Below, in pieces: positions 9,283-17,549 of a DNA stretch of 64,000 nt. The first letter of the stretch is position 1; each line of letters opens with the position of its first letter. The notes under the pieces are model-generated. The model did not search any database and had not been told where the DNA came from. It saw only the letters and a list, made by a program, of their open reading frames with translations. The DNA is from Ideonella paludis (GTDB lineage Bacteria; Pseudomonadota; Gammaproteobacteria; Burkholderiales; Burkholderiaceae_C). The stretch spans positions 434,001-498,000 of the forward strand of contig NZ_JAGQDG010000003.1 in the NCBI RefSeq assembly GCF_018069865.1, in the 5' to 3' direction. Both the position numbers and the translations under genes were made by a program.

Positions 9283-9549
9283 CTACCTTTTTACGCCAAG
9301 CACGCTCTTGAGCGCATGCAGGTCCAGATGGGCTTCGGCCAAAAGATGTTTGAGCTTGGCATTCTCAGCTTCCAGCTTGCGCAGCCAGCGCGCCTCCGAG
9401 ACATCCATGCCGCCGAACTTCGCCCGCCACTTGTAGAACGTGGCGTCCGAGAACCCGCCTTTGCGGCAGATCTCCGCCACCGCCATGCCGGCCTCGGCCT
9501 GCTTCAGGAACCCAATGATCTGCTGCTCTGTGAATTTGCTCTTCCTCAT
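9283..9549 (-). CDS. IS3-family transposase OrfA (HTH protein)
   Basis: 88 residues beginning MRKSKFTEQQIIGFLKQAEA, the hallmark of HTH_8/IS3 OrfA proteins, followed by a helix-turn-helix (AEICRKGGFSDATFYKW) and a leucine-zipper-like stretch around residues 55-80. It binds the element's ends and, by frameshift, supplies the N-terminus of the OrfAB transposase. It ends with a TAG immediately after an AAAAAG run. Intact. Confidence 0.9.
   Translation of the reverse strand: MRKSKFTEQQIIGFLKQAEAGMAVAEICRKGGFSDATFYKWRAKFGGMDVSEARWLRKLEAENAKLKHLLAEAHLDLHALKSVLGVKR
9287..9292 (-). promoter_or_regulatory. Probable -1 ribosomal frameshift site (AAAAAG)
   Basis: On the minus strand orfA ends ...GTA AAA AGG TAG. 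A -1 slip on the A-run moves ribosomes into the frame of orfB, which is open from here to its ATG at 9262. The relative frames (orfA codons start at multiples of three, orfB one base upstream) fit -1 shifting as known for IS3 elements. Confidence 0.6.
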
Positions 9550-9592
9550 GTCCGCGATTCTCCAGAAAAGCGGACCTCTTGCTACTTTAGGT

Positions 9593-9618
9593 TGGTAGGG
9601 CTAGAGGGGGGCAAGTCA
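9593..9618 (-). repeat. IS3 terminal inverted repeat, orfA side
   Basis: Read inward on the minus strand it begins TGACTTGCCCCCCTCTAG and matches the other end at most positions. It sets the right border of the insertion sequence; the first three bases also supply the TGA that ends the truncated recombinase. Confidence 0.75.
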
Positions 9619-9888
9619 CACGTGCCGAAACAAAAAGCGGCTGGCCGATGCTACGTGGTTGATGGTCGAGAAGCAGTTCCCGCAGTCGCGCGCTAGGTGC
9701 ACCATGTAGGCATCAATCTCGGCCGCATCCAGCGTGTCCGGGCTGCGCTTCAAGTGCTTGGCCATGCGCGCCAGGGCGTCCACATAGGCCTCTTGGGTGC
9801 GCGGGGCCAAACCCCGCACCACCATCGCATTGAGCATCTTGTGCCGCGAAGTAGTGGTCATCATCGTCTCCTTCAAGCTGGGGATCAT
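9616..9888 (-). pseudogene. Tyrosine recombinase, N-terminal fragment (IS91-associated integrase)
   Basis: 90 residues resembling the SAM-like core-binding domain of phage-type integrases: RGLAPRTQEAYVDALARM, then DTLDAAEIDAYMVHLARD, then TINHVASASRFLFRHV. The catalytic domain (R-H-R-Y) is missing. The reading frame stops at a TGA created by the first bases of the IS3 element. Recombinases of this type often precede IS91-family transposases, which fits the transposase tail beyond the IS. Not expected to be functional. Confidence 0.75.
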
Positions 9889-9950
9889 TCCCCAGCCCGA
9901 AGGCTTGACCCACTTGCCTTCCCAGGCAAGCTACCCCACAACGAACAACA

Positions 9951-9979
9951 CGGTGGCTGCCCTCAGCAGGCAGCCACCG
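9951..9979 (-). terminator. Intrinsic terminator after the wzz-like gene
   Basis: Perfect 11-base stem (CGGTGGCTGCC with its complement) and 7-base loop, followed on the minus strand by a T-rich tract (TGTTGTTCGTTG). It sits 15 bases after the stop of the chain-length protein and ends the wza-wzz transcript. Confidence 0.75.
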
Positions 9980-9993
9980 CGTAGCGGTTTAGT

Positions 9994-11112
9994 TCAACGA
10001 CTCTGTAGCCGGATCAATCCACGTCCAATCAGCCACGCTGACAGGGCAAGTCCCGCACCTAGCGCGGTCAGTATGGTGATGATAGACCGCTTCGGCTTAT
10101 GCTTCAGCTCCGCCGCCTCAGCCACATCCACTACCTGAATTAAGGCTCCTTCACGCCCTTCATCCACTTTCGCTAACTCGTACTGCTTGGCCATGAGTTC
10201 AAACAAGGTTTCTTGATATCTGAACTCGCGGTAGCGGCTGACGTAATCTGTCTGTCTCTCGCTGTTTTTTCCGACCGTAAGCTCTTGGTCCGATAGCCGT
10301 TGGCGCAAAGCTTCGAGGGTGGTGCTAAGGGCCTGAACTTCGGGTGTGCTGTTAGCCAAGGTCGTGCGTAAGGCGCGCAGCTTAATCTCCGTCGCAGTGA
10401 GCTCAGCCTTGGTGCGTGCGTACGCCTCAGCCGCTGACTTTGGGTCCGCATTTAGTGCGCCAGAGTTGAAACCACTCTGCTCTAGAGAGACCTGGGCGTC
10501 GATGAGCTTTTGCCTGGACTCCTGCCACTGTTTCTCAAAGAACACCCGCCGCTGCTGGGCTTCGGTCAATGCGAGCTTGGCGTTGAGGGCGCGCAACTCC
10601 AAGACAAATTGATTGGCGATGTCCGCGGCACGTTTGGGGTCTGTGTCTTCAACTGTCACGTTGATCAGGCCATCTTTTTTACCCAAAGAAATCTGAACAC
10701 GTTCATCAAGTTTTTTGCGTGCGTCGACACGGTACTTGGTTTCGTACGCTTCGGTGAGCCTGAACTTGTCGATAATCTTGTCGCTGACGGTCACACTCTG
10801 CATAAGTGCGACCATTTGGTCTGCTGGGGTCTTCATGCCTGCAGCACCGCCTGCCAAGCCAGCTAGGGAACCCAGTGAAGCCAGCGCCGACGCGGCGGCG
10901 CTTTGCTGTTGCTGAGGCGGCAAAAATGTGGTGGTGGCGACAAAGGTTGGCGTGATCAAAAAGCTGCACGCATAGCCTAGCCCACCAGCCACGAGCGGGG
11001 CAGAAAGCAATAGTTTCCAGTTTTGCAGCAATGGGTGGATGAGTTGACTGAACGTGATCTCGTCCTCCAACTGGTCATGGTGGGAAGGAGTAGTGGGGAA
11101 TTGTTCACTCAT
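9994..11112 (-). CDS. Chain-length determinant protein (Wzz/PCP family)
   Basis: 372 residues from the start MSEQFPTT, chosen because it lies two bases after the upstream stop and has a GGGGAT ribosome site; a longer frame would run back into the upstream gene. A transmembrane segment at about residues 33-52 is followed by a long periplasmic region rich in alanine, glutamate and glutamine (coiled coil, about residues 150-310), then a second transmembrane segment near the C-terminus ending in positive charges. This is the polysaccharide co-polymerase plan. It controls chain length in Wzy-dependent polymerisation and contacts the outer-membrane exporter encoded just upstream. No tyrosine-kinase domain is fused. 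Confidence 0.88.
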   Translation of the reverse strand: MSEQFPTTPSHHDQLEDEITFSQLIHPLLQNWKLLLSAPLVAGGLGYACSFLITPTFVATTTFLPPQQQQSAAASALASLGSLAGLAGGAAGMKTPADQMVALMQSVTVSDKIIDKFRLTEAYETKYRVDARKKLDERVQISLGKKDGLINVTVEDTDPKRAADIANQFVLELRALNAKLALTEAQQRRVFFEKQWQESRQKLIDAQVSLEQSGFNSGALNADPKSAAEAYARTKAELTATEIKLRALRTTLANSTPEVQALSTTLEALRQRLSDQELTVGKNSERQTDYVSRYREFRYQETLFELMAKQYELAKVDEGREGALIQVVDVAEAAELKHKPKRSIITILTALGAGLALSAWLIGRGLIRLQSR

Positions 11113-11114
11113 AT

Positions 11115-13001
11115 TCAAATCCCCAACGCCTTGATGCCGGCCAGGCCCAAACCAAACTGATAGAGGATTTGCGTCCAATCCTTGGCGTCTTGTGTGAAGG
11201 TTGTCTTATTCAACTCCTCAGGCACAAAAATGGTGTCGCCAGGCAATAGAGATGCGGCTTCAAAACCTGAAACACCCGAGCCCCAAAAGTTCGCACCTTG
11301 ACGGGCGCTCACCACCGAACCATTGGCTCGGACCACGAACATGCTCCGTGCGTCCGCCCCCCGTGTGGGGCCGCCAGCCAATTTCAGGAAATCACCGGTT
11401 GTAGCACCAGCAACATAAATAAAGCTGCCGGCGTTGAAGACGCTGCCGAAGACACCGACCGACGTACTTTGACTAGGGATGTGTAGCTGATCGCCGTCTT
11501 CTAGAGCCAAATTAGGCAAATCCTTGGCTTCAGGGGCGACTTGCAAAACAACCCGGCCAGTCGGCCTCACCAAACGCAGCCGCTCAATCAGGCGCGCACT
11601 GGCTGCTGTAGCGTTAGTCTGGGCCGCTACTTCTTCACCCGTCGACACCCGCCGACTGGCCTGAGACTTGGCCATTTCAGTTTCAAGGTCACGCAAAGCT
11701 TTGTCGTAGTTGTCTTGCTGCTGTTGCCGAACACTCTCACGAGTGAATTCCGTGCCAAAGACGTACGCTGCGTTCGTCAAACCACCAGCGGCCTTGACCG
11801 CGTCGGAAATGGTGCTACCGGCAGGGAGGATGTACTCGCCCGGGTTGACAACTTCCCCTTCAACTTTGACGCGCTTGCGTTGCTTGTCCTTAGGTAGAGC
11901 GGCTGAGATACCGCTGAACGCGCGCACCAAGTCTCCGGTACCCAGCAAGCTGTTGCCGTTCTCAGGCAGGCGCATTTCAGCGACTCGACCGGTGGCGCGG
12001 TCTTCAAGACGCTCCACCGCGACACGTGTCCTATCTGCGACAGCGTTGAAGCCTCCAGCCATGCGCAGCGCGTCGTTCAGGTTTTCTTTGGGTTTGAGCT
12101 CGAACACCGCAGGTAGATTCACGCTCCCGACGACGGCGACTTGTGGGCCTACGGGGCTGATGTGGATGACATCATCGGCCTGTACGATCTGATCAGCCTT
12201 GCGGTCGCCGTGGATCAAGATGTCATATAGATCCAGTTTGGCGACAACCTGGCCAGCGCGGCGCAGTTGGATGTCTCTGAAGCTGCCAGCCGCCGATGGG
12301 CCACCGGCCTTGACCAAAACGTGGAGCACGGAGGCCAATCCGCTGACTGTCAGGCTGCCAGGGCGTTGGGCATAGCCGGTGACGAACACGCGCACGCCTT
12401 TGATCTGGCCGAGCGTCGCCGCAATCTGAAAATTTCTGAAGACGGTTGCAACCCTGCGGGCGATCACATCAGCCAGATCAGCATGGCGAACACCCGCCAC
12501 CTGTACAGCGCCTATGCGAGGGATGGAGATCTTTCCGGTGCGGTCGACATTGAGGCGCAAATCAGCGTCGACTGAGCCCCACAGCGTCAGGCTGATTTCA
12601 TCGCCGGGGCGGATGGTGTAGTCCGGCGGGATGGCGGTTTGGGCTTCGCTTCGGCCGTTGACAGGGTCCGTCAGCAACTCAGCGCCGAATCGCTTGAGAT
12701 CCGTGATGCCAGATTGCGTTCGCGCGTACTGCTCAAACTCACCCGGTACATACGGTGTCGCCTTGGCACGTACTGGAGTGCTTGCGCTCTCCTCGACGTC
12801 CAACAAGTCCCGCGCTGAGGCTTGTGGCTGACGAAGGCGTACCGCACCCGAAGGCGCTTGGCTTTCAGCACCTTGCCCGGATCCAAAGGCATCGCGGCCC
12901 GCGTCGGCTGTGCTTTGCGCGAATGCGGGTTGACCGGCCGAAATGAAGAGGGCCACTAGGGCGCCCATCCATGGGAGTCGCTGAGTCAAGGGCTTGTTCA
13001 T
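11115..13001 (-). CDS. Polysaccharide export outer-membrane protein (Wza-like, SLBB domains)
   Basis: 628 residues. A Sec signal peptide ends at about AFA-QS and has no lipobox cysteine, unlike classical Wza. The Poly_export domain (DYTIRPGDEISLTLWGSV, about residues 125-200) is followed by several SLBB segments, for example VAVVGSVNLPAVFELK, VKVEGEVVNPGEYILP and VGVFGSVFNAGSFIYV, and by a helical insertion at about residues 405-450. The C-terminus (TQILYQFGLGLAGIKALGI) is short and amphipathic. It forms the periplasmic/outer-membrane channel for the polysaccharide together with the Wzz-like protein two bases downstream. Longer than E. coli Wza (379), similar to KpsD-like members. Confidence 0.9.
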   Translation of the reverse strand: MNKPLTQRLPWMGALVALFISAGQPAFAQSTADAGRDAFGSGQGAESQAPSGAVRLRQPQASARDLLDVEESASTPVRAKATPYVPGEFEQYARTQSGITDLKRFGAELLTDPVNGRSEAQTAIPPDYTIRPGDEISLTLWGSVDADLRLNVDRTGKISIPRIGAVQVAGVRHADLADVIARRVATVFRNFQIAATLGQIKGVRVFVTGYAQRPGSLTVSGLASVLHVLVKAGGPSAAGSFRDIQLRRAGQVVAKLDLYDILIHGDRKADQIVQADDVIHISPVGPQVAVVGSVNLPAVFELKPKENLNDALRMAGGFNAVADRTRVAVERLEDRATGRVAEMRLPENGNSLLGTGDLVRAFSGISAALPKDKQRKRVKVEGEVVNPGEYILPAGSTISDAVKAAGGLTNAAYVFGTEFTRESVRQQQQDNYDKALRDLETEMAKSQASRRVSTGEEVAAQTNATAASARLIERLRLVRPTGRVVLQVAPEAKDLPNLALEDGDQLHIPSQSTSVGVFGSVFNAGSFIYVAGATTGDFLKLAGGPTRGADARSMFVVRANGSVVSARQGANFWGSGVSGFEAASLLPGDTIFVPEELNKTTFTQDAKDWTQILYQFGLGLAGIKALGI

Positions 13002-13132
13002 AGAGACAATGGTGAGTGGAGGAGGGCATTCGGCACCCCGCCGCGTGGTTCTAACGTAGGCGGACGATTCTATCGAGCACCAAGAGGCTCAATGCCTCAT
13101 CTGTACAACTTCGCATGGGAGACTGAAGTTGG

Positions 13133-13153
13133 GCTGGCCGTAGCCGAGCCAGC
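13133..13153 (-). terminator. Weak hairpin after rfbB
   Basis: Stem GCTGGC/GCCAGC with a 9-base loop just after the rfbB stop on the minus strand. There is no U-tract, so it may only stabilise the mRNA end. Confidence 0.3.
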
Positions 13154-13155
13154 GG

Positions 13156-14214
13156 TCAGCGGGCCTGATAGTTCGCTGCCACCCACTCTTTGTAGGCGCC
13201 GCTCTGCACTTGGGCCACCCATTCAGCATGGTTCAAGTACCACTGCACCGTCTTGCGAATGCCCGTCTCAAAGGTCTCTGCCGGCCGCCAGCCCAGCTCG
13301 CGTTCGATCTTGCGGGCGTCAATAGCATAGCGGCGGTCGTGGCCGGGGCGGTCCGTCACATAAGTGATCAAGCGCGCATAAGGGCCGGCCGGGTCTGGGC
13401 GCAGCTCATCCAGCAGCTTGCACACTGTCTTGACGATGTCGATGTTGGCCATCTCGTTCCAGCCGCCGATGTTGTAGGTCTCACCTAGGCGGCCGCCGGC
13501 CAGCACCGCGCGGATGCCGCTGCAGTGGTCTTTGACATAGAGCCAATCGCGGATCTGCTGGCCGTCGCCATAGACAGGCAAGGGCCTGCCTGCCAAGGCG
13601 TTGACGATCATCAGCGGGATCAGCTTCTCGGGGAAGTGATAGGGGCCGTAGTTGTTGGAGCAGTTGGTGGTGAGCACCGGCAGGCCATAGGTGTGGTGCC
13701 AAGCGCGCACGAGGTGGTCGCTGGCCGCCTTGCTGGCGCTGTAGGGGCTGTTGGGCTCGTAGGGGTTGGTCTCGGCAAAGGGCGGGTCGGTGGGCTTGAG
13801 GCTGCCGTAGACCTCGTCCGTAGAGACATGGTGAAACCGGAAGTTCGCCCGGGCCTCGCCTTGCAGCGTGCCCCAGTAGGCGCGGGCCGCCTCCAGCAGA
13901 TTGAAGGTGCCTTCGACATTGGTCTTCATGAAGGCGCCGGGGCCATGGATGGAGCGGTCCACATGGCTTTCGGCCGCAAAGTGGACGATGGCGCGAGGCT
14001 GATGAGTGCTGAGCAATTGATCGACCAAGGCCCGATCGCCGATGTCACCATGCACAAACACATGGCGGCTGTTGCCTTGCAACGACGCCAGATTGGCCAA
14101 ATTGCCGGCGTAAGTCAGCGCATCTAAATTGAGGACGGGTTCATCTGACTGGGCCAGCCAGTCCAACACAAAGTTGCTGCCGATAAAGCCGGCGCCGCCG
14201 GTGACAAGAATCAT
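13156..14214 (-). CDS. rfbB: dTDP-glucose 4,6-dehydratase
   Basis: 352 residues, standard length. Extended SDR features: the NAD-binding [10 protein letters not shown] at residues 6-15, STDEVYG at 131-137 (catalytic Thr-Asp-Glu) and the YSASK motif with Tyr158 and Lys162. It converts dTDP-glucose to dTDP-4-keto-6-deoxyglucose, the branch point to rhamnose and other deoxysugars for surface polysaccharides. Here it lies upstream of the polysaccharide exporter gene, but rfbA, rfbC and rfbD are not next to it in this window; they must be elsewhere if rhamnose is the product. The start at 14214 faces the divergent rhlE gene across 143 bases. Confidence 0.95.
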   Translation of the reverse strand: MILVTGGAGFIGSNFVLDWLAQSDEPVLNLDALTYAGNLANLASLQGNSRHVFVHGDIGDRALVDQLLSTHQPRAIVHFAAESHVDRSIHGPGAFMKTNVEGTFNLLEAARAYWGTLQGEARANFRFHHVSTDEVYGSLKPTDPPFAETNPYEPNSPYSASKAASDHLVRAWHHTYGLPVLTTNCSNNYGPYHFPEKLIPLMIVNALAGRPLPVYGDGQQIRDWLYVKDHCSGIRAVLAGGRLGETYNIGGWNEMANIDIVKTVCKLLDELRPDPAGPYARLITYVTDRPGHDRRYAIDARKIERELGWRPAETFETGIRKTVQWYLNHAEWVAQVQSGAYKEWVAANYQAR

Positions 14215-14357
14215 GATAGGCCTTTGAATGCGGGTGAGTGTGGCGATGCTTTTTTAAGTCTTTTTGGGCGCATCTCCGGAAAAACGCCATGGCGCATGCC
14301 AACCCGAGAGTGTAGTCAATCGCCGCAATTTCTAGCAAAAGGAGATAATGCAAGGCG

Positions 14358-15803
14358 ATGACCCTTTCAAACACTGCCTTAGAGCCCAGCGTCCCTGTGG
14401 ACGCTTCCCCCGCCCGTTTTGACACGCTCCCACTGGATCCCAAGCTCTTGCGAGCGGTGGAAGACCAGGGCTACGCCTTCATGACGCCGATTCAAGCCAA
14501 GGCCATTCCGGTGGTGTTGGCGGGCCGCGATGTGATGGGTGCCGCGCAAACCGGCACGGGCAAAACGGCAGCGTTTTCCATCCCGCTGTTGCAAAAAATG
14601 TTGCGGCACGAGAACAGCAGTGCCTCTCCCGCTCGCCACCCGGTGCGTGCCTTGGTGCTGGCGCCTACGCGCGAGCTGGCCGACCAAGTGGCTCAGAACG
14701 TCAAGGCCTATGCCAAGCACAGCAACTTGCGCTCGCTGGTGGTGTTTGGCGGGGTGGACATGAAGCCCCAGACGTTGGATTTGAAGCGCGGCGTCGAAGT
14801 CTTGATCGCCACTCCCGGCCGTTTGCTGGACCATATTGAAGCCAAGAACTGCTCACTGGGCCAAGTGGAGTACGTGGTGCTGGATGAAGCAGACCGCATG
14901 CTGGACATCGGCTTCTTGCCAGACCTGCAGCGCATCCTCAGCTACCTGCCCAAGCAGCGTCAAACCTTGCTGTTCTCGGCGACGTTCTCACCCGAGATCA
15001 AGCGCTTGGCCTCCAGCTATTTGCAAGACCCGGTGCTGGTGGAGGTGGCGCGTGCCAATGCCACGGCGTCCACGGTGGAGCAGCGCTTCTACAGCGTCGA
15101 GGGCGATGACAAACGTCGCGCGGTGCTCAAGCTGCTGCGGGACAACGACATCAAGCAGTCCATCGTCTTTGTCAATTCCAAGCTGGGTGCCGCACGTTTG
15201 GCCCGCTCGTTTGAGCGTGATGGCCTGCGCACCTCGGCCTTGCATGGCGACAAGTCGCAAGATGAGCGGCTCAAGGCGCTGGCCGCCTTCAAGGCCGGCG
15301 AGGTCGACTTGTTGGTAGCCACCGATGTGGCGGCACGCGGCCTGGACATTGCAGACTTGCCGGCCGTTTTCAACTTTGATGTGCCTTTCAATGCCGAGGA
15401 CTATGTCCACCGCATTGGCCGCACCGGTCGCGCAGGGGCCTCAGGCTTGGCGGTGACTTTGGTGGCGCGCAGTGATGCGCGTCTGATTGGCGATATTGAA
15501 AAGCTGATCAAGAAGAAGATCGATCTTGATGCGCTGGAGTTCGAGGACGATCGGCCAAGACGCCCGGCCTATCGTGACACCGAAGACGCACCCGTTGCGC
15601 GGCCGCGCAGCGAGCCGCGCTATGAGTCGCGCGCCCCGGCCGCACCCAAAGACCCGTTCTTTGACAAGCCTTACGAGTCCTCGGAGCGCGACCAGCCCGC
15701 AGCGTGGGAGCGTGGCCCGGCACCTCAGGCGCCGGTGCGTCTGTCCCCCAACATCCGACCCAAGCGCAAAGTGGCGGCCTTGTTGGGCGGCAGCAAGCCC
15801 TGA
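14358..15803 (+). CDS. rhlE: DEAD-box ATP-dependent RNA helicase
   Basis: 481 residues. All core motifs are present: Q motif (YAFMTPIQAKAIP), Walker A AQTGTGKT at residues 63-70, LDEADRMLD, SAT (LFSATF), and in the second RecA domain ATDVAARGLD and HRIGRTGRAG. The C-terminal tail after about residue 390 is disordered, rich in Arg, Pro and Asp, and ends in a basic KRKVAALLGG. This matches RhlE-type helicases, which remodel structured RNA during ribosome assembly and mRNA decay. Transcribed alone or with the small VanZ-like gene eight bases downstream. Confidence 0.93.
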   Translation: MTLSNTALEPSVPVDASPARFDTLPLDPKLLRAVEDQGYAFMTPIQAKAIPVVLAGRDVMGAAQTGTGKTAAFSIPLLQKMLRHENSSASPARHPVRALVLAPTRELADQVAQNVKAYAKHSNLRSLVVFGGVDMKPQTLDLKRGVEVLIATPGRLLDHIEAKNCSLGQVEYVVLDEADRMLDIGFLPDLQRILSYLPKQRQTLLFSATFSPEIKRLASSYLQDPVLVEVARANATASTVEQRFYSVEGDDKRRAVLKLLRDNDIKQSIVFVNSKLGAARLARSFERDGLRTSALHGDKSQDERLKALAAFKAGEVDLLVATDVAARGLDIADLPAVFNFDVPFNAEDYVHRIGRTGRAGASGLAVTLVARSDARLIGDIEKLIKKKIDLDALEFEDDRPRRPAYRDTEDAPVARPRSEPRYESRAPAAPKDPFFDKPYESSERDQPAAWERGPAPQAPVRLSPNIRPKRKVAALLGGSKP

Positions 15804-15811
15804 GCGTCCGC

Positions 15812-16156
15812 ATGCGTACTGATTGGCGCCCGCGGCTCTGGCGCGCTGTGTTTGTGTTCACCGTGCTGGCCATTCTGGTTTTGGCCCTGGCACCCATGCC
15901 GCCTTCACCCAGATCCGTGCCTTACGCCGACAAGGTGCAGCACGCTTTCGCCTTCTTCGTCTTGTGGGTGATGGGTGCTCGCACGGGCTGGTGGCGCACG
16001 CTGCCGCTCGCTGGCCTGCTGCTGGGGCTCGGCGCCCTGATTGAGGTGGCTCAGGGCTTCACGGGCTATCGCGATGCGAGTTGGGCCGACTTGGCGGCAG
16101 ACGCTTTGGGCGTTGGCCTTGGCTGGGGATTGGTGGCCGTCAGGCCAGCCACATGA
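15812..16156 (+). CDS. VanZ-like family membrane protein
   Basis: 114 residues from an ATG eight bases after the rhlE stop. Three or four hydrophobic segments and the hallmark PYADKVQHAFAFFVLW, then GALIEVAQGFTGYRDASW-like residues, define the VanZ-like family of small membrane proteins of unknown function. Its 3' end overlaps the convergent methyltransferase gene by 17 bases. Probably co-transcribed with rhlE because there is no space for a promoter. Confidence 0.8.
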   Translation: MRTDWRPRLWRAVFVFTVLAILVLALAPMPPSPRSVPYADKVQHAFAFFVLWVMGARTGWWRTLPLAGLLLGLGALIEVAQGFTGYRDASWADLAADALGVGLGWGLVAVRPAT

Positions 16157-16904
16157 ACACGGCGGGCAGGTCCGCGGGTAGCGTTGGGCTGGCTTGCTGG
16201 CGCCACTGAGCCACACTCAGTGTTTTGCAGCCACCGCCGGCCGAGGTCAGTCCCCAAGCGACGCTGAGTCGGGTGTTGGGCTTCAGGGCTTGGATCAAGG
16301 CCACCAACAGTGCGGTGTTTCGATAGGGCGTCTCGATCGCAATCTGGGTCTGTCCTTCTTGTGCGGAGCGCGCCTCCAGTGCGCGCACGCGTTGAGCCCG
16401 CTCAGCAGTGTCTTGCGGAAGATAGCCTTCAAACGCAAAGCGCTGGCCATTCAAGCCGCTGGCGGCCAAGGCCAAGGTCAATGAACTCGGCCCCGCCAAG
16501 ACGTCCACCACGATGTCGCGTCGGTGCGCGGCGCTCACCAAGCCAGCGCCAGGGTCGGCCACGCCGGGCAAGCCCGCGTCTGACAGCAGGCCGATATCGT
16601 GCCCGTGCTGCGCAGGGGCCAGCAGCGCCTCCCAGGCCTCGGCGCTGATGCCGTCGGTGCTGCCTTTGCGGGCTCTGGGCATCTCCTGAATGGACAGTTC
16701 CTGCAAAGGCTGACTCAGAGGCTGCACCTCATTCACACGCTTGAGAAACGCTCGGGCGGTCTTGGCGTTTTCCACCACCCAGTGCTGCAGGCCTGCAGCG
16801 CGTTGCAGCGCGCCTCGGCTCAGCACCTGCTCAATCGCCGTCGGGCTGGTGGCCAAATCCAGCGTATTGGGCACCAAGATCAAGCGACCGCGGGAGGCGC
16901 TCAT
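16140..16904 (-). CDS. SAM-dependent methyltransferase, RsmI-like tetrapyrrole-methylase fold
   Basis: 254 residues with tetrapyrrole methylase/RsmI features: an N-terminal LILVPNTLD strand, a GLLSDAGLPGVADPGAGLV loop (SAM binding), VLAGPSSLTLALAASGL, and FEGYLP as in RsmI. The RsmI family 2'-O-methylates C1402 of 16S rRNA, but this shorter protein is a paralogue often found beside maf in Burkholderiales, so its true substrate is uncertain. Its start overlaps the maf-like stop by four bases, implying coupled translation. Confidence 0.8.
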   Translation of the reverse strand: MSASRGRLILVPNTLDLATSPTAIEQVLSRGALQRAAGLQHWVVENAKTARAFLKRVNEVQPLSQPLQELSIQEMPRARKGSTDGISAEAWEALLAPAQHGHDIGLLSDAGLPGVADPGAGLVSAAHRRDIVVDVLAGPSSLTLALAASGLNGQRFAFEGYLPQDTAERAQRVRALEARSAQEGQTQIAIETPYRNTALLVALIQALKPNTRLSVAWGLTSAGGGCKTLSVAQWRQQASPTLPADLPAVFMWLA

Positions 16905-17509
16905 GCCAGCCCCTCTGCGGTCAGCAGCGGGTCCAGCCCGGCAGCGCGCATCAAAGCCGCAGTGCGGATCAAGGGCAGGCCGATCAAGGCGGTGGGGTCG
17001 TCAGAGACGATGGCTTCCAGGAGTGAGATGCCCAGCGTCTCGCACTTGGCGCTCCCGGCGCAGTCGTAGGGTTGCTCTAGACGAAGATAACGCTCAATAT
17101 CGCTGGGCTCGAGTGTGCGGAACCGCACCTGCACCGGGGCCAGTTGCACCTCTGCAAAGCCGGTACTGCGGCGCACCACAGCCACCGCGGTTTGAAACAC
17201 AATTTGTCGACCGCTCATGCGGGTCAACTGGGCCGCTGCGCGCTCGTGGGTGCCGGGCTTGCCTACGGCTTCGCCGTCCACGTCGGCCACCTGGTCAGAG
17301 CCAATCACCACCGCATCGGGGTACTGCTCGGCCACGGCTTGGGCCTTGGCCAAAGCCAGTCGCAGCGCCAAGTCTGCGGGCTGCTCGCCAGGCAGCGGGC
17401 TTTCATCGACGTGGGGCGACACGGCTTGAAAAGGGGTCCTGAAACGCTCCAGCAGCTCGCGCCGGTAGCGCGATGTGGAGGCCAAAATCAATGCAGGGGA
17501 GGGCGACAT
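16901..17509 (-). CDS. Maf-like nucleoside triphosphate pyrophosphatase (YceF subgroup)
   Basis: 202 residues from MSPSPALILASTSRYRRELL, chosen over longer starts because the family begins exactly here. The ASTSRYRRELL motif, VIGSDQVADVDG and GKPGTHERA match the YceF subgroup, which hydrolyses 7-methyl-GTP, rather than the dTTP/UTP enzymes. The Maf family is linked to nucleotide-pool cleaning and cell division control. It is divergent from yceD (40 bases apart) and coupled to the following methyltransferase. Confidence 0.88.
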   Translation of the reverse strand: MSPSPALILASTSRYRRELLERFRTPFQAVSPHVDESPLPGEQPADLALRLALAKAQAVAEQYPDAVVIGSDQVADVDGEAVGKPGTHERAAAQLTRMSGRQIVFQTAVAVVRRSTGFAEVQLAPVQVRFRTLEPSDIERYLRLEQPYDCAGSAKCETLGISLLEAIVSDDPTALIGLPLIRTAALMRAAGLDPLLTAEGLA

Positions 17510-17549
17510 GCGCCGATTTTCCCACTCTTGCCCCTTTAAACTCCCGGCC

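Larger units (their letters stand above)
8377..9618 (-). mobile_element. IS3-family insertion sequence, 1242 bp
   Basis: Boundaries are set by imperfect terminal inverted repeats that I aligned by eye: inward from 8377 and inward from 9618 both read approximately TGACYTGCCYCCYTC followed by AGCC. Inside are orfA and orfB on the minus strand with an A5G slippery site at their junction. This layout is typical of IS3-family elements, possibly the IS407 group. The flanking bases (ATGC before 8377, CACG after 9618) do not form a 3- or 4-bp target duplication. The element interrupts the remains of an IS91-type unit. Confidence 0.85.

Noticed and set aside
8373-9622. Target-site duplication around the IS3 element
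   Set aside because: Bases outside the ends (ATGC and CACG) do not match at 3 or 4 bp.
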